Positions 43,300-52,017 of a stretch of 64,000 nucleotides of DNA are shown here, piece by piece. How positions within the stretch are numbered: the first letter of the stretch is position 1; every line of letters starts with the position of its first letter. The notes beneath the pieces were generated by a model, which saw only the letters and a program-made list of their open reading frames with translations, had not been told where the DNA came from and made no database searches. Made by a program: the position numbers and the translations under genes. Source of the DNA: CAVXGU01 sp963761615 (lineage in GTDB: Bacteria > Acidobacteriota > Vicinamibacteria > Vicinamibacterales > CAVVIG01); the NCBI GenBank assembly GCA_963761615.1, contig CAVXGU010000003.1:1674001-1738000 (forward strand). The letters run 5' to 3'.

Positions 43300-44029
43300 G
43301 CACCTGCGCTTCGCCGCATCGCTCGGCGTGGCGGGCTCGAGCCGGGACCCGGAGTGGCGCGCGCGGGCGGGCGACGAAGCCGAAGCCGTGACGCCGTCCC
43401 CATCCGGGTCGCCCGGGACATCCGGTTCGTCCAACCCGTCCACCCCGTCGGAGCCGTCCCGCGCGTCCAGTCCGGCTGAGGGCCTGCGCCTGATCCGCGC
43501 CGATCTGGGCGACTGCACCCGGTGCAAGCTGCACACGCTCGGACGCCGCCAGATCGTTTTCGGCGTCGGGAATCCGGACGCGCAGCTGATGTTCGTGGGA
43601 GAGGCCCCGGGACAGGACGAAGACCTCCAGGGCATCCCGTTCGTCGGCCGCGCCGGTCAGCTGCTCACGAAGATCATCGAGGCGATCGGCCTCACGCGCG
43701 ATCAGGTCTACATCGCCAACGTGATCAAGTGCCGTCCGCCGAACAACCGGAACCCGGAGCCGGACGAAGTGGAGACCTGCCGGCCGTTCCTGTTCGCGCA
43801 GATCGACGCGATCCGGCCGAAGGTGATTGTCGCCCTCGGCAAGTTCGCCGCACAGACGCTGCTCGAGACGCTCGATCCGATCTCCAGACTGCGCGGACGG
43901 GTGTACGAGTATCGCGGCGCCAGGCTGGTTCCCACGTTCCATCCCGCCTACCTCCTGCGCAATCCCTCCTCGAAGCGCGAGGTGTGGGAGGACATGAAGA
44001 AGGTGCGGGCGATGCTGGGGGAGGCGTAG
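43277..44029 (+). CDS. Uracil-DNA glycosylase, family 4 (Fe-S type)
   Basis: 250 residues from the GTG at 43277, overlapping coaBC by 23 bases. A Ser/Pro/Gly-rich linker (about residues 35-65) precedes the catalytic domain. That domain has the Fe-S cysteines in CTRCKLH and the later IKCRPP and ETCRPF, motif A GEAPGQDEDLQG, FVGRAGQLLTKIIEAIG, and motif B TFHPAYLLRNPSSKRE. It removes uracil from DNA to start base-excision repair. Families 4 and 5 share the Fe-S cluster; GEAPGQDE and the HPAYLLRNP motif favour family 4. Confidence 0.92.
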   Translation: MDRDALTEHLRFAASLGVAGSSRDPEWRARAGDEAEAVTPSPSGSPGTSGSSNPSTPSEPSRASSPAEGLRLIRADLGDCTRCKLHTLGRRQIVFGVGNPDAQLMFVGEAPGQDEDLQGIPFVGRAGQLLTKIIEAIGLTRDQVYIANVIKCRPPNNRNPEPDEVETCRPFLFAQIDAIRPKVIVALGKFAAQTLLETLDPISRLRGRVYEYRGARLVPTFHPAYLLRNPSSKREVWEDMKKVRAMLGEA

Positions 44030-44030
44030 T

Positions 44031-44058
44031 GGCTCTGGGCTCTTGGCTTTAGGTCTGG
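44031..44058 (-). repeat. Reverse-orientation heptamer arm after the UDG gene
   Basis: GGCTCTG, GGCTCTT, GGCTTTA and GGTCTGG follow the UDG stop codon. GGCTCT is the complement of the AGAGCC in the arm at 44094-44121, so the two arms can pair across the centre at 44059-44093, which holds GTCAC and GTGA halves. Confidence 0.65.
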
Positions 44059-44093
44059 ACCCGTTGGATCGTCACAGGGCATCGTGATCTGCC

Positions 44094-44121
44094 GAGAGCC
44101 GGGATCCGGGAGCCGAGGGCC
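44094..44121 (+). repeat. Forward heptamer arm abutting the priA start codon
   Basis: GAGAGCC, GGGATCC, GGGAGCC and GAGGGCC run without gap into the GTG start at 44122. GGGAG within the third unit could serve as Shine-Dalgarno. Confidence 0.75.
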
Positions 44122-46350
44122 GTGCTAGTCCGCGTCGCCGTTCCCGTTCCGGGCCTCGGGCTGCTCACCTATCGCGTTCCGCCGGACCTGCCGCGGCCCG
44201 ACGCCGGGGCGCGGGTCGTCGTTCCTCTCGGACGCCGGTTCGTGACCGGCATCGTCGTCGAGCCGGCGGAGGCCGGCGAGGTGGAGGATGCCGACATCAA
44301 GCCGCTCCGGGAGGTGCTCGACGCGGGCCCCTTCATCCCGCCGGCGGTCGTCGACCTCGCCCGCTGGACCGCCGGGCACTACCTGGCCGGGCCGGGCGAG
44401 ACCATCGTCGCCGTCCTGCCGCCCATGACGCGCGGGGCGCGCGCCGATGCGCACAAGGTCGTCCGCGTGGCCGCCATCACCGCGGCCGGTCTGCAGGCGC
44501 AGGCGGCACCGGGCGTCGGCGAGCGTCATCTCACGCCCAAACAGCAGGAGACGCTCGGCATCCTGGCGGGGCAGCCTCCCGGCCTTCCGACTGCGGATCT
44601 CGCCCGGCGCGGGATCTCGAGCGACGTCCTGGCTCGGCTCGTCCGGCTGGGATACGCGAGCATCCGTCGGGAGCGCGTCGACCGCGATCCGTTCGCGCCC
44701 GCGGCGCCGGCCGGGCTGGAGCGTCCGCGCGAGCTGACGGGCGAGCAGGCGCGTGCGGTCGAGCGGCTGCTCGCGCGGTCACGTGCGGGCGCCTTTCACG
44801 TGGCGCTGCTGCACGGCGTCACGGGGAGCGGCAAGACGGAGATCTACCTGCGCGTCGCTGCCGACGTCCGGGCGTCGGGGCGCGGCGTCCTGATGCTCGT
44901 TCCCGAGATCGCGCTGACGCCCGGCCTGGCCGCAGCGTGCCGCCAGGCGTTCGGCGGGCGCGTGGCGATCCAGCACAGCGGGCTCTCCGATGGGGAGCGG
45001 CACGATCAGTGGCAGCGGATCCGCCGCGGGGACATCGACGTCGTCGTGGGGACGCGGTCGGCCGTGTTCGCTCCGATCGAGCGCCTCGGCCTCGTGATCG
45101 TGGACGAGGAGCACGACGCTTCGTACAAGCAGGAGGAGAGTCCCCGGTACAACGGGCGCGACGTGGCGATCGTCCGCGCGCAGCGCGCGAACGCGCTGGT
45201 CGTGCTCGGCTCGGCGACGCCGTCGCTCGAAAGCTACCACCATGCGATGTCCGGACGCTACGAGCGGATCACGCTCGAGCGCCGCATTCTCGATCGCCCC
45301 CTCGCGGCGGTCACCGTGGTCGACATGCGGGAGGAGTACGCTTCCGAGGGGCCGGACGTGGTGATCAGCCGGGCGCTCGCCGCCGGCCTGGCGACGCGCG
45401 TCGGAGCGGGAGAGCAGGCGCTCGTCCTCCTCAATCGCCGCGGATACTCGACGGCCGTCTTCTGCCGCCAGTGCGGCGGCAGCCTGGAGTGCCCGAACTG
45501 CAGCGTCTCGCTGGTCGTGCACGGCCAGGGGGCGTCCCGGCGCGCCCGCTGCCATTACTGCAACTACGCGACCCGTGTGCCGGCGCGCTGCCCGCAGTGC
45601 GCGGGACCGTACCTCGAGCAGACGGGATTCGGCACCGAGCGCGTCGAGGCCGAGGTGCGGCGCATCTGTCCGGGCGCCCGCGTCGCCCGCCTGGACCGCG
45701 ACGCCATCCGCCGCAAGGGCGCTCTCGGCAGCCTCCTCGATCGGTTTCGCGCTCGGGAGATCGACGTCCTGGTCGGCACGCAGATGATCGCCAAGGGCCA
45801 CGACTTCCCGCTGGTGACGCTCGTCGGAGTCGTGTCGGCGGATGTGGGCCTCGGGCTGGCGGACTTCCGCGCATCCGAGCGGACGTTCCAGCTGCTGACG
45901 CAGGTCGCCGGCCGTGCCGGCCGCGGGGAGCGGCCGGGGGAGGCCGTCATCCAGACGCTGTATCCCGCGCACTACAGCATCCAGCTGGCGTGCCGCCAGG
46001 ACTATCCCGCCTTCTACGAGCGCGAGCTCGCGTTCCGCAAGGCGATGCGGTACCCGCCGCTCGTCGCGCTCGTCAACCTCGTCGTCCGCGCCCGCACCTA
46101 CGCGGCCGCGATCGACGATGCGGGCGATCTGGCGGATCGGATGCGGGCGGGCGCGGCGGGCCGGGGATACGTCGTGCTCGGGCCCGCGCCGGCGCCGCTC
46201 GGCAGGCTGCGAGGCGAGTTCCGTGCGCAGGTGCTGGTCAAGGGCGTCAACCGGCGCCAGATGCGCGAAAGCCTTCAGGCCGCGCTGGCCGTGCGCCCGG
46301 AGCTCCAGCGCCGCACGACGGTCGATGTCGATCCCGTCAGCGTCCTCTGA
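44122..46350 (+). CDS. priA: Primosomal protein N' (replication restart helicase PriA)
   Basis: 742 residues from a GTG. The DNA-binding N-terminus (VPGLGLLTYRVPPD, VVVPLGRRFVTGIV) is followed by a SF2 helicase with HGVTGSGKTEIYLRVA, LVPEIALTP and IVDEEHDASYKQEESPRYNGRD. The zinc-binding loop has CRQCGGSLECPNC and CHYCNYATRVPARCPQC. The C-terminal helicase part is LVGTQMIAKGHDFPLVTLVGVVSAD and QVAGRAGRGERPGE. It reloads the replisome at collapsed forks. Confidence 0.96.
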   Translation: MLVRVAVPVPGLGLLTYRVPPDLPRPDAGARVVVPLGRRFVTGIVVEPAEAGEVEDADIKPLREVLDAGPFIPPAVVDLARWTAGHYLAGPGETIVAVLPPMTRGARADAHKVVRVAAITAAGLQAQAAPGVGERHLTPKQQETLGILAGQPPGLPTADLARRGISSDVLARLVRLGYASIRRERVDRDPFAPAAPAGLERPRELTGEQARAVERLLARSRAGAFHVALLHGVTGSGKTEIYLRVAADVRASGRGVLMLVPEIALTPGLAAACRQAFGGRVAIQHSGLSDGERHDQWQRIRRGDIDVVVGTRSAVFAPIERLGLVIVDEEHDASYKQEESPRYNGRDVAIVRAQRANALVVLGSATPSLESYHHAMSGRYERITLERRILDRPLAAVTVVDMREEYASEGPDVVISRALAAGLATRVGAGEQALVLLNRRGYSTAVFCRQCGGSLECPNCSVSLVVHGQGASRRARCHYCNYATRVPARCPQCAGPYLEQTGFGTERVEAEVRRICPGARVARLDRDAIRRKGALGSLLDRFRAREIDVLVGTQMIAKGHDFPLVTLVGVVSADVGLGLADFRASERTFQLLTQVAGRAGRGERPGEAVIQTLYPAHYSIQLACRQDYPAFYERELAFRKAMRYPPLVALVNLVVRARTYAAAIDDAGDLADRMRAGAAGRGYVVLGPAPAPLGRLRGEFRAQVLVKGVNRRQMRESLQAALAVRPELQRRTTVDVDPVSVL

Positions 46351-46385
46351 AGCCCGGCAGCTCCGGGAGCCCGGAGTCCGAGGTC

Positions 46386-47342
46386 CTACCGCCCCCCGAG
46401 CAGCTGCGTCGTCTGAACCGGCGCCGGCGTGAAGCAGAGCACGAACATGACGAGGGCGAAGAAGGCGAGCCACAGGCGGGTCCGATCGAGCGGCTCGTGC
46501 TCGTCGTAGACCGGCGGGTGCTTGGCGCCGATGAAGACGAGCATCGCCACCAGCAGCAGCGTCCAGACGAGCCAGCTCAGCGAGAAGTACGTGAGGACGA
46601 GCAGCACGCCGATCATCGTGAACGTCACGTAGGTCGAGCGCCGGCCCAGCACCGAGTACGAGACGTGGCCGCCGTCGAGCTGTGCGACGGGAAACAGGTT
46701 GAGGGCCGTGGCCAGCAGGCCGAACCACGCCGCGAATGCCATCGGATGCAGGTTCAGCGAGTAGCCGTCCGGTATCGAGCCCCAGAACAGGAACGAGACC
46801 GCCTTGAAGAGGAGCGGCTCGCCGAGATCGATGCCGACGAAGTCGGACGGAACGCGGACGACGTGCGACATCGCGATGCCCGCGATGAGCGCGGGGACCG
46901 CCACCACGAACCCGGCAATCGGGCCGGCGACGCCGATGTCGAACAGCATCCGCTTGGTCGGAATCGGCTCCCGGATCCGGATGAAGGCGCCGAACGTGCC
47001 GGTCAGGACGATGGGCGCCGGCAGGAAGTACGGCATCGACGCGTCGACGTCATAATAGCGGCACGCCAGATAGTGACCCATCTCGTGGGAGCCGAGGATG
47101 GCCATGATCGTGATGCTGTACCAGAACCCGTGGAGCAGGAAGCTCCAGCCGGCCGGCGTCGGGATCATCCGGAAGTCGGCCATATAGGAGAGATAGTGCC
47201 CGGCGCCCACGACGGTGGTCGTGACGATGGTCAGGACCAGCAGGAGCACGTGCAGCCACACCCGGTCCTGGAACTTGCGGCGCGGTGTCCAGGGCAGGTA
47301 CGCCGGAGGGATCGCCGGAGGAAGGTCGCGCGAAGGATCCAA
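46386..47342 (-). CDS. Site-2 protease family membrane metalloprotease (M50)
   Basis: 318 residues from a TTG start directly after the HU stop codon. The zinc motif HEMGHYLACRYY gives the HExxH. The third ligand region is FPVAQLDGGHVSYSVLG (LDG motif). Several membrane helices are seen (VWLHVLLLVLTIVTTTVVG, VVAVPALIAGIAM, VLLVLTYFSLSWLVWTLLLVAMLVFIG). No PDZ domain is visible. It should cut a membrane-embedded substrate; which one is unknown. It is probably transcribed with HU. Confidence 0.9.
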   Translation of the reverse strand: MDPSRDLPPAIPPAYLPWTPRRKFQDRVWLHVLLLVLTIVTTTVVGAGHYLSYMADFRMIPTPAGWSFLLHGFWYSITIMAILGSHEMGHYLACRYYDVDASMPYFLPAPIVLTGTFGAFIRIREPIPTKRMLFDIGVAGPIAGFVVAVPALIAGIAMSHVVRVPSDFVGIDLGEPLLFKAVSFLFWGSIPDGYSLNLHPMAFAAWFGLLATALNLFPVAQLDGGHVSYSVLGRRSTYVTFTMIGVLLVLTYFSLSWLVWTLLLVAMLVFIGAKHPPVYDEHEPLDRTRLWLAFFALVMFVLCFTPAPVQTTQLLGGR

Positions 47343-47612
47343 TTACCCGATATTCTGCAGGTCCTTGCCCGGCTTGAAGCGGATGGTGCGCCCAGGCGGG
47401 ATGCGCACCTCCTTGCCGGTGCGGGGGTTGCGTCCGATTCCCCGCTTGCGAGGCTTGACTTGGAAGACCCCGAAACCGCGCAGCTCGATGCGCTCACCTC
47501 GCTGCATGGACGTGCGCATCGCGTCGAACACCGCGTCGACAGCCACCTCGGCCTTTACCTTCGTGATGTCGGCAATCCGAGAGACCTCGTTGACGATGTC
47601 GACCTTGATCAT
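47343..47612 (-). CDS. HU/IHF-family DNA-binding protein
   Basis: 89 residues: KVDIVNEVSRIADITKVKAEV, ELRGFGVFQVKPRKRGIGRNPRTGKEV and the DNA-gripping arm tip IPPGRTIRFKPGKDLQ. RNPRTG with the proline at the arm tip is shared by HU and IHF. It bends and packages DNA as a dimer. It has the best promoter in the window and an AGGAG ribosome-binding site, which fits high expression. The stop is followed at once by the M50 start. Confidence 0.94.
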   Translation of the reverse strand: MIKVDIVNEVSRIADITKVKAEVAVDAVFDAMRTSMQRGERIELRGFGVFQVKPRKRGIGRNPRTGKEVRIPPGRTIRFKPGKDLQNIG

Positions 47613-47640
47613 GCTTAGGGTCTCCTGACGGCTGGTAACT

Positions 47641-47669
47641 ACTATAGATTCTTGGACTTACGTAGTCAA
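47641..47669 (-). promoter_or_regulatory. Strong sigma-70 promoter for the HU gene
   Basis: Read on the minus strand, TTGACT (plus 47664-47669) and TATAGT (plus 47641-47646) are separated by exactly 17 bases. This is the closest match to the sigma-70 consensus noticed in the window. A leader of about 25 bases holds AGGAG before the HU ATG at 47612. Confidence 0.8.
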
Positions 47670-47716
47670 GGACAAGGCTAACTGACTTTACAGTTTGGCC
47701 GCCTGCGTGCTCGAAA

Positions 47717-49075
47717 ATGCCACGAAAACAGCCGTCCGTCGTCCTGGTCGGACGCCCGAACGTCGGAAAGTCGACCCTCTTCAACCGCATGACGGGCAGC
47801 CGCCGCGCCATCGTCGCGCCCGTCGCCGGAACGACGCGTGACCTGACGTCTCAGGTGGTGGTGTGGCGAGGGCGCTCGTTCCGCCTCATGGACACGGGCG
47901 GGATGTTCGGCGTCAGCGAGGACCCCTTGCAGGAGCTCGTGGTCCAGCACGGGAAGCGCGCGCTCGCCGGCGCGGATCTCATCGTCATCGTCGTCGACGG
48001 TCGGGACGGCCTCGTGGCGGGCGACGAGACGATCGCCGCCGAGGTCCGAGCGTTCGGGCGTCCCGCGGTCGTGGCGATCAACAAGATGGACGACAAGCGC
48101 GCCCAGACCGGGGCGCTCGACTTCTACCGGCTGGGCTTCGACCCGGTGTTCGAGATCTCCGCGGAGCACGGACAGGGTGTGGCCGACCTCATGGACGAGA
48201 TCGTGGCGCGCTCGGAGGGGCCGCGGTCGGAACCGGAGGCGGACGCCGAGGGCGGCGCTGCGGGCCAGCCCACCGAGACGGCGGTCGCGATCGTCGGTCG
48301 TCCCAATGCGGGGAAGTCGTCCCTGCTCAACCGGCTGCTGAACGAGGAGCGCGCGCTGGTCAGCGAGATGCCCGGCACGACCCGGGATCCGGTCGACGCC
48401 GTGCTGAACTGGCATCGCCGCCGGTTCCGCATCGTGGACACAGCGGGCATGCGCCGCGTGGGCCGGGTGGCTCGCGGCGGCAAGGTCGAGGTGGTGAGCG
48501 TGCTCGCCGCCCGTCGGGCGATCGCCGACGCGGAGGTGGTCGCGCTGGTCGTCGACGCCAAGGTGGGCGTCACCGATCAGGACGCTGCCATCGGCGGCGA
48601 GATCGACCGCGCCGGGCGTGGCGTCGTCATCGTGGCCAACAAATGGGATCTGGTGAAGAGTCCCGATCCCTCCTTCGCCAAGGACTTCGACGCCGACGTG
48701 CGGCGTCGTCTGAAGTTCCTCGAGTACACGCCGATCCTGCACATCTCGGCGCTGACGGGGGAGCGGGCGCCGAAGGTGCTCGAAACCATCGACCGGGTGG
48801 CGGCGGCGCGCCGCCAGCGGGTGCCCACGCCGCAGCTCAACAAGTTCCTCGAGGAGGTGACGGCGGCGAACCCGCCCGTCAGTCCGGGGCGGCGTCACGT
48901 GCGGATTCTGTACGCGGCGCAGATCGGCGTGGCCCCGCCGTCGTTCGTCTTCTTCACCAACGTGGCGACCACGTTCCACTTCTCGTACGAGCGGTTCCTG
49001 GTGAACCAGCTCCGGGAGCGGTTCGGATTCGCCGGGACGCCAATCCGAATCCAGGTGCGGCGCCGGCCGAAATAG
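47717..49075 (+). CDS. der: Ribosome-assembly GTPase Der (EngA)
   Basis: 452 residues with two G domains, as in all Der proteins. The first has VGRPNVGKSTLFNRMTG, DTGGMFG and NKMDD; the second has VGRPNAGKSSLLNRLL, GTTRDPVD, DTAGMRR and NKWDLVK. The C-terminal KH-like domain has VPTPQLNKFLEEV, ILYAAQIGVAPPSFVFFTN and SYERFLVNQLRERFGFAGTPIRIQVRRRPK. It is essential for 50S subunit maturation and is divergent from HU. Confidence 0.96.
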   Translation: MPRKQPSVVLVGRPNVGKSTLFNRMTGSRRAIVAPVAGTTRDLTSQVVVWRGRSFRLMDTGGMFGVSEDPLQELVVQHGKRALAGADLIVIVVDGRDGLVAGDETIAAEVRAFGRPAVVAINKMDDKRAQTGALDFYRLGFDPVFEISAEHGQGVADLMDEIVARSEGPRSEPEADAEGGAAGQPTETAVAIVGRPNAGKSSLLNRLLNEERALVSEMPGTTRDPVDAVLNWHRRRFRIVDTAGMRRVGRVARGGKVEVVSVLAARRAIADAEVVALVVDAKVGVTDQDAAIGGEIDRAGRGVVIVANKWDLVKSPDPSFAKDFDADVRRRLKFLEYTPILHISALTGERAPKVLETIDRVAAARRQRVPTPQLNKFLEEVTAANPPVSPGRRHVRILYAAQIGVAPPSFVFFTNVATTFHFSYERFLVNQLRERFGFAGTPIRIQVRRRPK

Positions 49076-49117
49076 CGGCGCGGATGCTATACTTTTCGGG
49101 CCGATCTCAGGCGTCCC

Positions 49118-49619
49118 ATGGCCGAGAGCCCCGCCTCTGTCGAGATTCCGAAGCGCGCGCTCTTCAAGGCGGGTGAAGTGTGCGACCTCGTCAGAGATCC
49201 AGCCGTACGTGCTGCGGTCGTGGGAGGCGGAGTTTCCGGGGCTGGGCGTGGCGAAGACGGCGGGGGGGCCGCGGGTCTACCGCCGCGAAGACGTCGAGCA
49301 GGTGATGCGTATCCGGCACCTGCTGCTCGTCGAGGGCCTCACGCTCGCCGGCGCGCGGCGTCGGCTCGAGGAGCAGGCGGCGCCGGTGGCGCCCGGCGCG
49401 GACATCGACGAGCTGCTCGGGCGCAATGCCCGCGAGCGGATCACGGCCGTGCGGCGTGGGCTGCGCGGTCTGCTCGAGTTGCTGGCGCGCGGGGAGGCCT
49501 TCGAGCTGGCGATGCCGTCGGCGCCGCGCGGCGCGCGGCTCGCGCCGCCGAGCCGGCCGAAGGCGCCGAAGCGCAAGGCCGCCGGGGCATCGAGGAGCCA
49601 CCGGCGAACGCGCCGCTGA
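49118..49619 (+). CDS. MerR-family transcriptional regulator, with an apparent one-base frameshift
   Basis: The first frame reads AESPASVEIPKRALFKAGEVCDLV, the usual start of this MerR group. The next frame continues EIQPYVLRSWEAEFPGLGVAKTAGGPRVYRREDVEQVMRIRHLL, the rest of the winged HTH, then LVEGLTLAGARRRLEEQ. Removing the A at 49193 joins them into 166 residues. The Lys/Arg-rich C-terminus is probably disordered. A TATACT box lies at 49088-49093. No effector-binding cysteines are seen, so the signal is unknown. tRNA-Pro follows ten bases after the stop. Confidence 0.82.
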
Positions 49620-49628
49620 ATCACGCGT

Positions 49629-49705
49629 CGGGATGTAGCGCAGCCTGGTAGCGCACTTGACTGGGGGTCAAGGGGCCGCCGGTTCGAATCCGGCCATCCC
49701 GACCA
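49629..49705 (+). tRNA. tRNA-Pro (anticodon GGG)
   Basis: 77 bases with an encoded CCA. The acceptor stem CGGGATG pairs with CATCCCG, followed by ACCA. The D arm is GCGC-loop-GCGC and the anticodon stem is CTTGA/TCAAG around a seven-base loop with GGG at 34-36. The T arm has GGTTCGAATCC. It reads CCC and CCU codons. Confidence 0.95.
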
Positions 49706-49721
49706 ACTCTCCCCTGAACAC

Positions 49722-49756
49722 CAACGGCCTCGCGACGAGCGAGGCCGTTGGCGTTT
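49722..49756 (+). terminator. Intrinsic terminator after tRNA-Pro
   Basis: A perfect 12-base-pair stem (CAACGGCCTCGC / GCGAGGCCGTTG) with the loop GACGA is followed by GCGTTTTC. It should end the MerR and tRNA transcripts. Confidence 0.85.
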
Positions 49757-49776
49757 TCGACGAGCCCGGAACGAGA

Positions 49777-49804
49777 GGAACGAGGGCACGCGTTCCCTCG
49801 TTCC
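49777..49804. repeat. Inverted repeat of GGAACGAGGG type in the spacer after the PQQ gene
   Basis: GGAACGAGGG and CCCTCGTTCC pair perfectly across CACGCGTT. It is part of a longer run of GGAACGA and TTCCC motifs (about 49767-49820). It may be the 3' hairpin of the minus-strand PQQ gene; no T tract follows on that strand. Confidence 0.55.
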
Positions 49805-49820
49805 CTGTTCCCCGGTTTCC

Positions 49821-51861
49821 CTAGTCGGGCAGCTTGAAGGCCATGTACGCGCCGGGGTAATTCCTGCCGGCGATGGCGATGACGATGTACTGCTTGCCAT
49901 TCAACATGTAGGTCATCGGCGAGCCGGTCTCTCCGGCCGGCATGAAGACCGCGCCGGCGTCGGCTCCGGTGGCCTTGTCGTAGGCCCGCAGGAGCGCGCC
50001 CATGCGGCCGTCCGGCTGTGTCGCCTCGCCGCCTTCGCCGGCAATCACCAGCGTCTTGGTCGTCAGCACGCCGATGCGGCCCTCGCGGCCGGTCCTCGGA
50101 ATGTCGAGGCCCTTGAGCGCCGGGTTGTTCTTGATGTTGTCAGGCGTGTCGCCGTGCGCGACCTGCCAGACGATGTCGCCCTTGTTCAAATCGATGGCCG
50201 TGATGCGCCCGTAGGGAGGTTTGAGGAGCGGCAGCCCCTCGAATCTGGAGCCCGCCGCGCCCGCCGAATGCGCCGCCACGCCCGGCGGGGGCGCCTCCGC
50301 GGCCGCCGCGTCCAGCCGCCGCGCCGTTGGCCGGAGCGGGCGGACGCGCCTGGCCCGACATGTAGCCGAAGTCGCCGCGATCTTTCGGCTCCGGCACCAG
50401 GCCGAGGGGCGTCACGCCCGTGGCCGAGTAGATGTACATGATGTTCGTGTCGGGATCGAGCGATCCGCCCATCCAGTTCGCGCCGCCGGTGACCGTGGGC
50501 GTATGCAGCGTCGCGAGCGGACCCGGCCACTTGCTCAGCACGGGAGGCTCGAAGATCCCGCCGAGCTGGTAGTTCTTGACCCGCTCGATCGCTTCCTGGT
50601 GGAGCTGCGGCGTGAAGTTGATCAGGTCGTCCTCGGAGACGCCTTGTTCGTCGAACGCCGGCGGCTTGGTCACGAACGGCTGCGTCGGGCTGGTCTTCTC
50701 GCCGGGGACCGTCGACTGCGGCACCGGGCGCTCGGGCATCGGCCAGACGGGCTTGCCGGTGTTCCGGTCGAAGACGTAGACCCACGACTGCTTGGTCGGC
50801 TGGGCGATCGCCTTGATCTGCTTGCCGTCGACCGTGATGTCGGCGAGGATCGGCGCGCACGGGATGTCGAAGTCCCAGATCCCGTGGTGCACCAGCTGGT
50901 AGTACCACTTCAGCTTCCCGGTCTTGATGTCGAGCGCCACGAGGCTGTCGCCGAACAGCCCGTTGCCCGGGCGGTTGCCGCCGTAGTAGTCGCCGGTGGC
51001 CTGCTCGACGGGGAGGAAGATCGTGTGCGTCTCGTCGTCGTAGGTCATTTGGGCCCAGACGCCCGCGTTCCCCGTGTACGACCACGACTCGTTTTCCCAT
51101 GTGTCGTTGCCCGTCTCGCCGGGCGTCGGAATGGTGTGGAAGATCCAGATGCGCTTGCCCGTGTGCGCGTCGTAGCCGCGGATGTAGCCCTTGACGTGCT
51201 CCTTGTTCGGCACGGACCCGCCGGCGAGGTGCGCGGCGCCGACCACGATCACGTTGTCGGCGACGAACGGGGTGGCGTGGAGTCCGAGCTCGCCGGTGAT
51301 CGGGTCGACGACCTGATCGTCGTCTTCCTTGAGATCGACGGCGCCGTCCTTGCCGAAGCTCTGGACGAGGGCGCCGGTCTTGGCGTCGAGGGCAACGAGC
51401 CGGTAGCCGGGCGTCACGTAGATGATCCGTCCGTCGGCCCCGTCGTCGTAGTCCGAGAGACCGCGGCCCGAGAGCAGCCGGGGAGCGTCGGCGCCGCGCT
51501 TGCCCTCGTCCTCGGTGTGCATCCACTTGAGCTCGCCGGTCGCGGCGTCGAGGGCGACGACGTCGCGCCTCGTGCCAGCCGTCGCGTAGAGCATCCCGCC
51601 AATCATCAGAGGCGTGCCCTGGAGGTTGAACTCCGGACGCGGACCGAAGTTGTCGGTCCTGAAGGTCCACGCGACCTCGAGCTTGTTGAAGTTGTCCTTG
51701 TTGATTTGATCGAGCGGGGAGTACCGGGTGCTCGCGTCATCCCCGCCGTACGTGCGCCACTCGCCGTTGGTCGTCTGCCCCTTCAGCCCTGTGGCCGACC
51801 AGGCGGCCACCGCGGCCACCGACACGACCGACAGCGCGAGAAGACGGTGCCGTCGCTGCAT
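49821..51861 (-). CDS. PQQ-dependent dehydrogenase-like quinoprotein, exported, one-base frameshift
   Basis: A signal peptide (MQRRHRLLALSVVSVAAVAAWS) leads to an eight-bladed propeller of the PQQ glucose/alcohol dehydrogenase family: WRTYGGDDASTRYSPLDQIN, VVALDAATGELKWMH, GYDAHTGKRIWIFHTIP, WYYQLVHHGIWDFDIPCAP and VYVFDRNTGKPVWPM. A Gly/Arg/Ala-rich loop follows GYMSGQARPPAP. Directly after it the frame shifts, at the CCC 50251-50253, and resumes as SRFEGLPLLKPPYGRITAIDL and NGKQYIVIAIAG. Repaired length is 679 residues. There is no CxxCH haem motif, so electrons must pass to a separate acceptor. Periplasmic sugar or alcohol oxidation is the likely role. Confidence 0.87.
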
Positions 51862-52017
51862 TATGGAAACCTCACTGATGGAATAAGTCGGTCGCACTAT
51901 GCCATTCCCGCGACAAAAAGGAAAGCCCTTTGCTAGGATAAGCCGCCCCTGGAAGACGTTTGCTGACAGCGGCGCCGGCCTGCCCAGCGGGCCGGTGCGA
52001 GCGAAAGAGAGGCGGCC

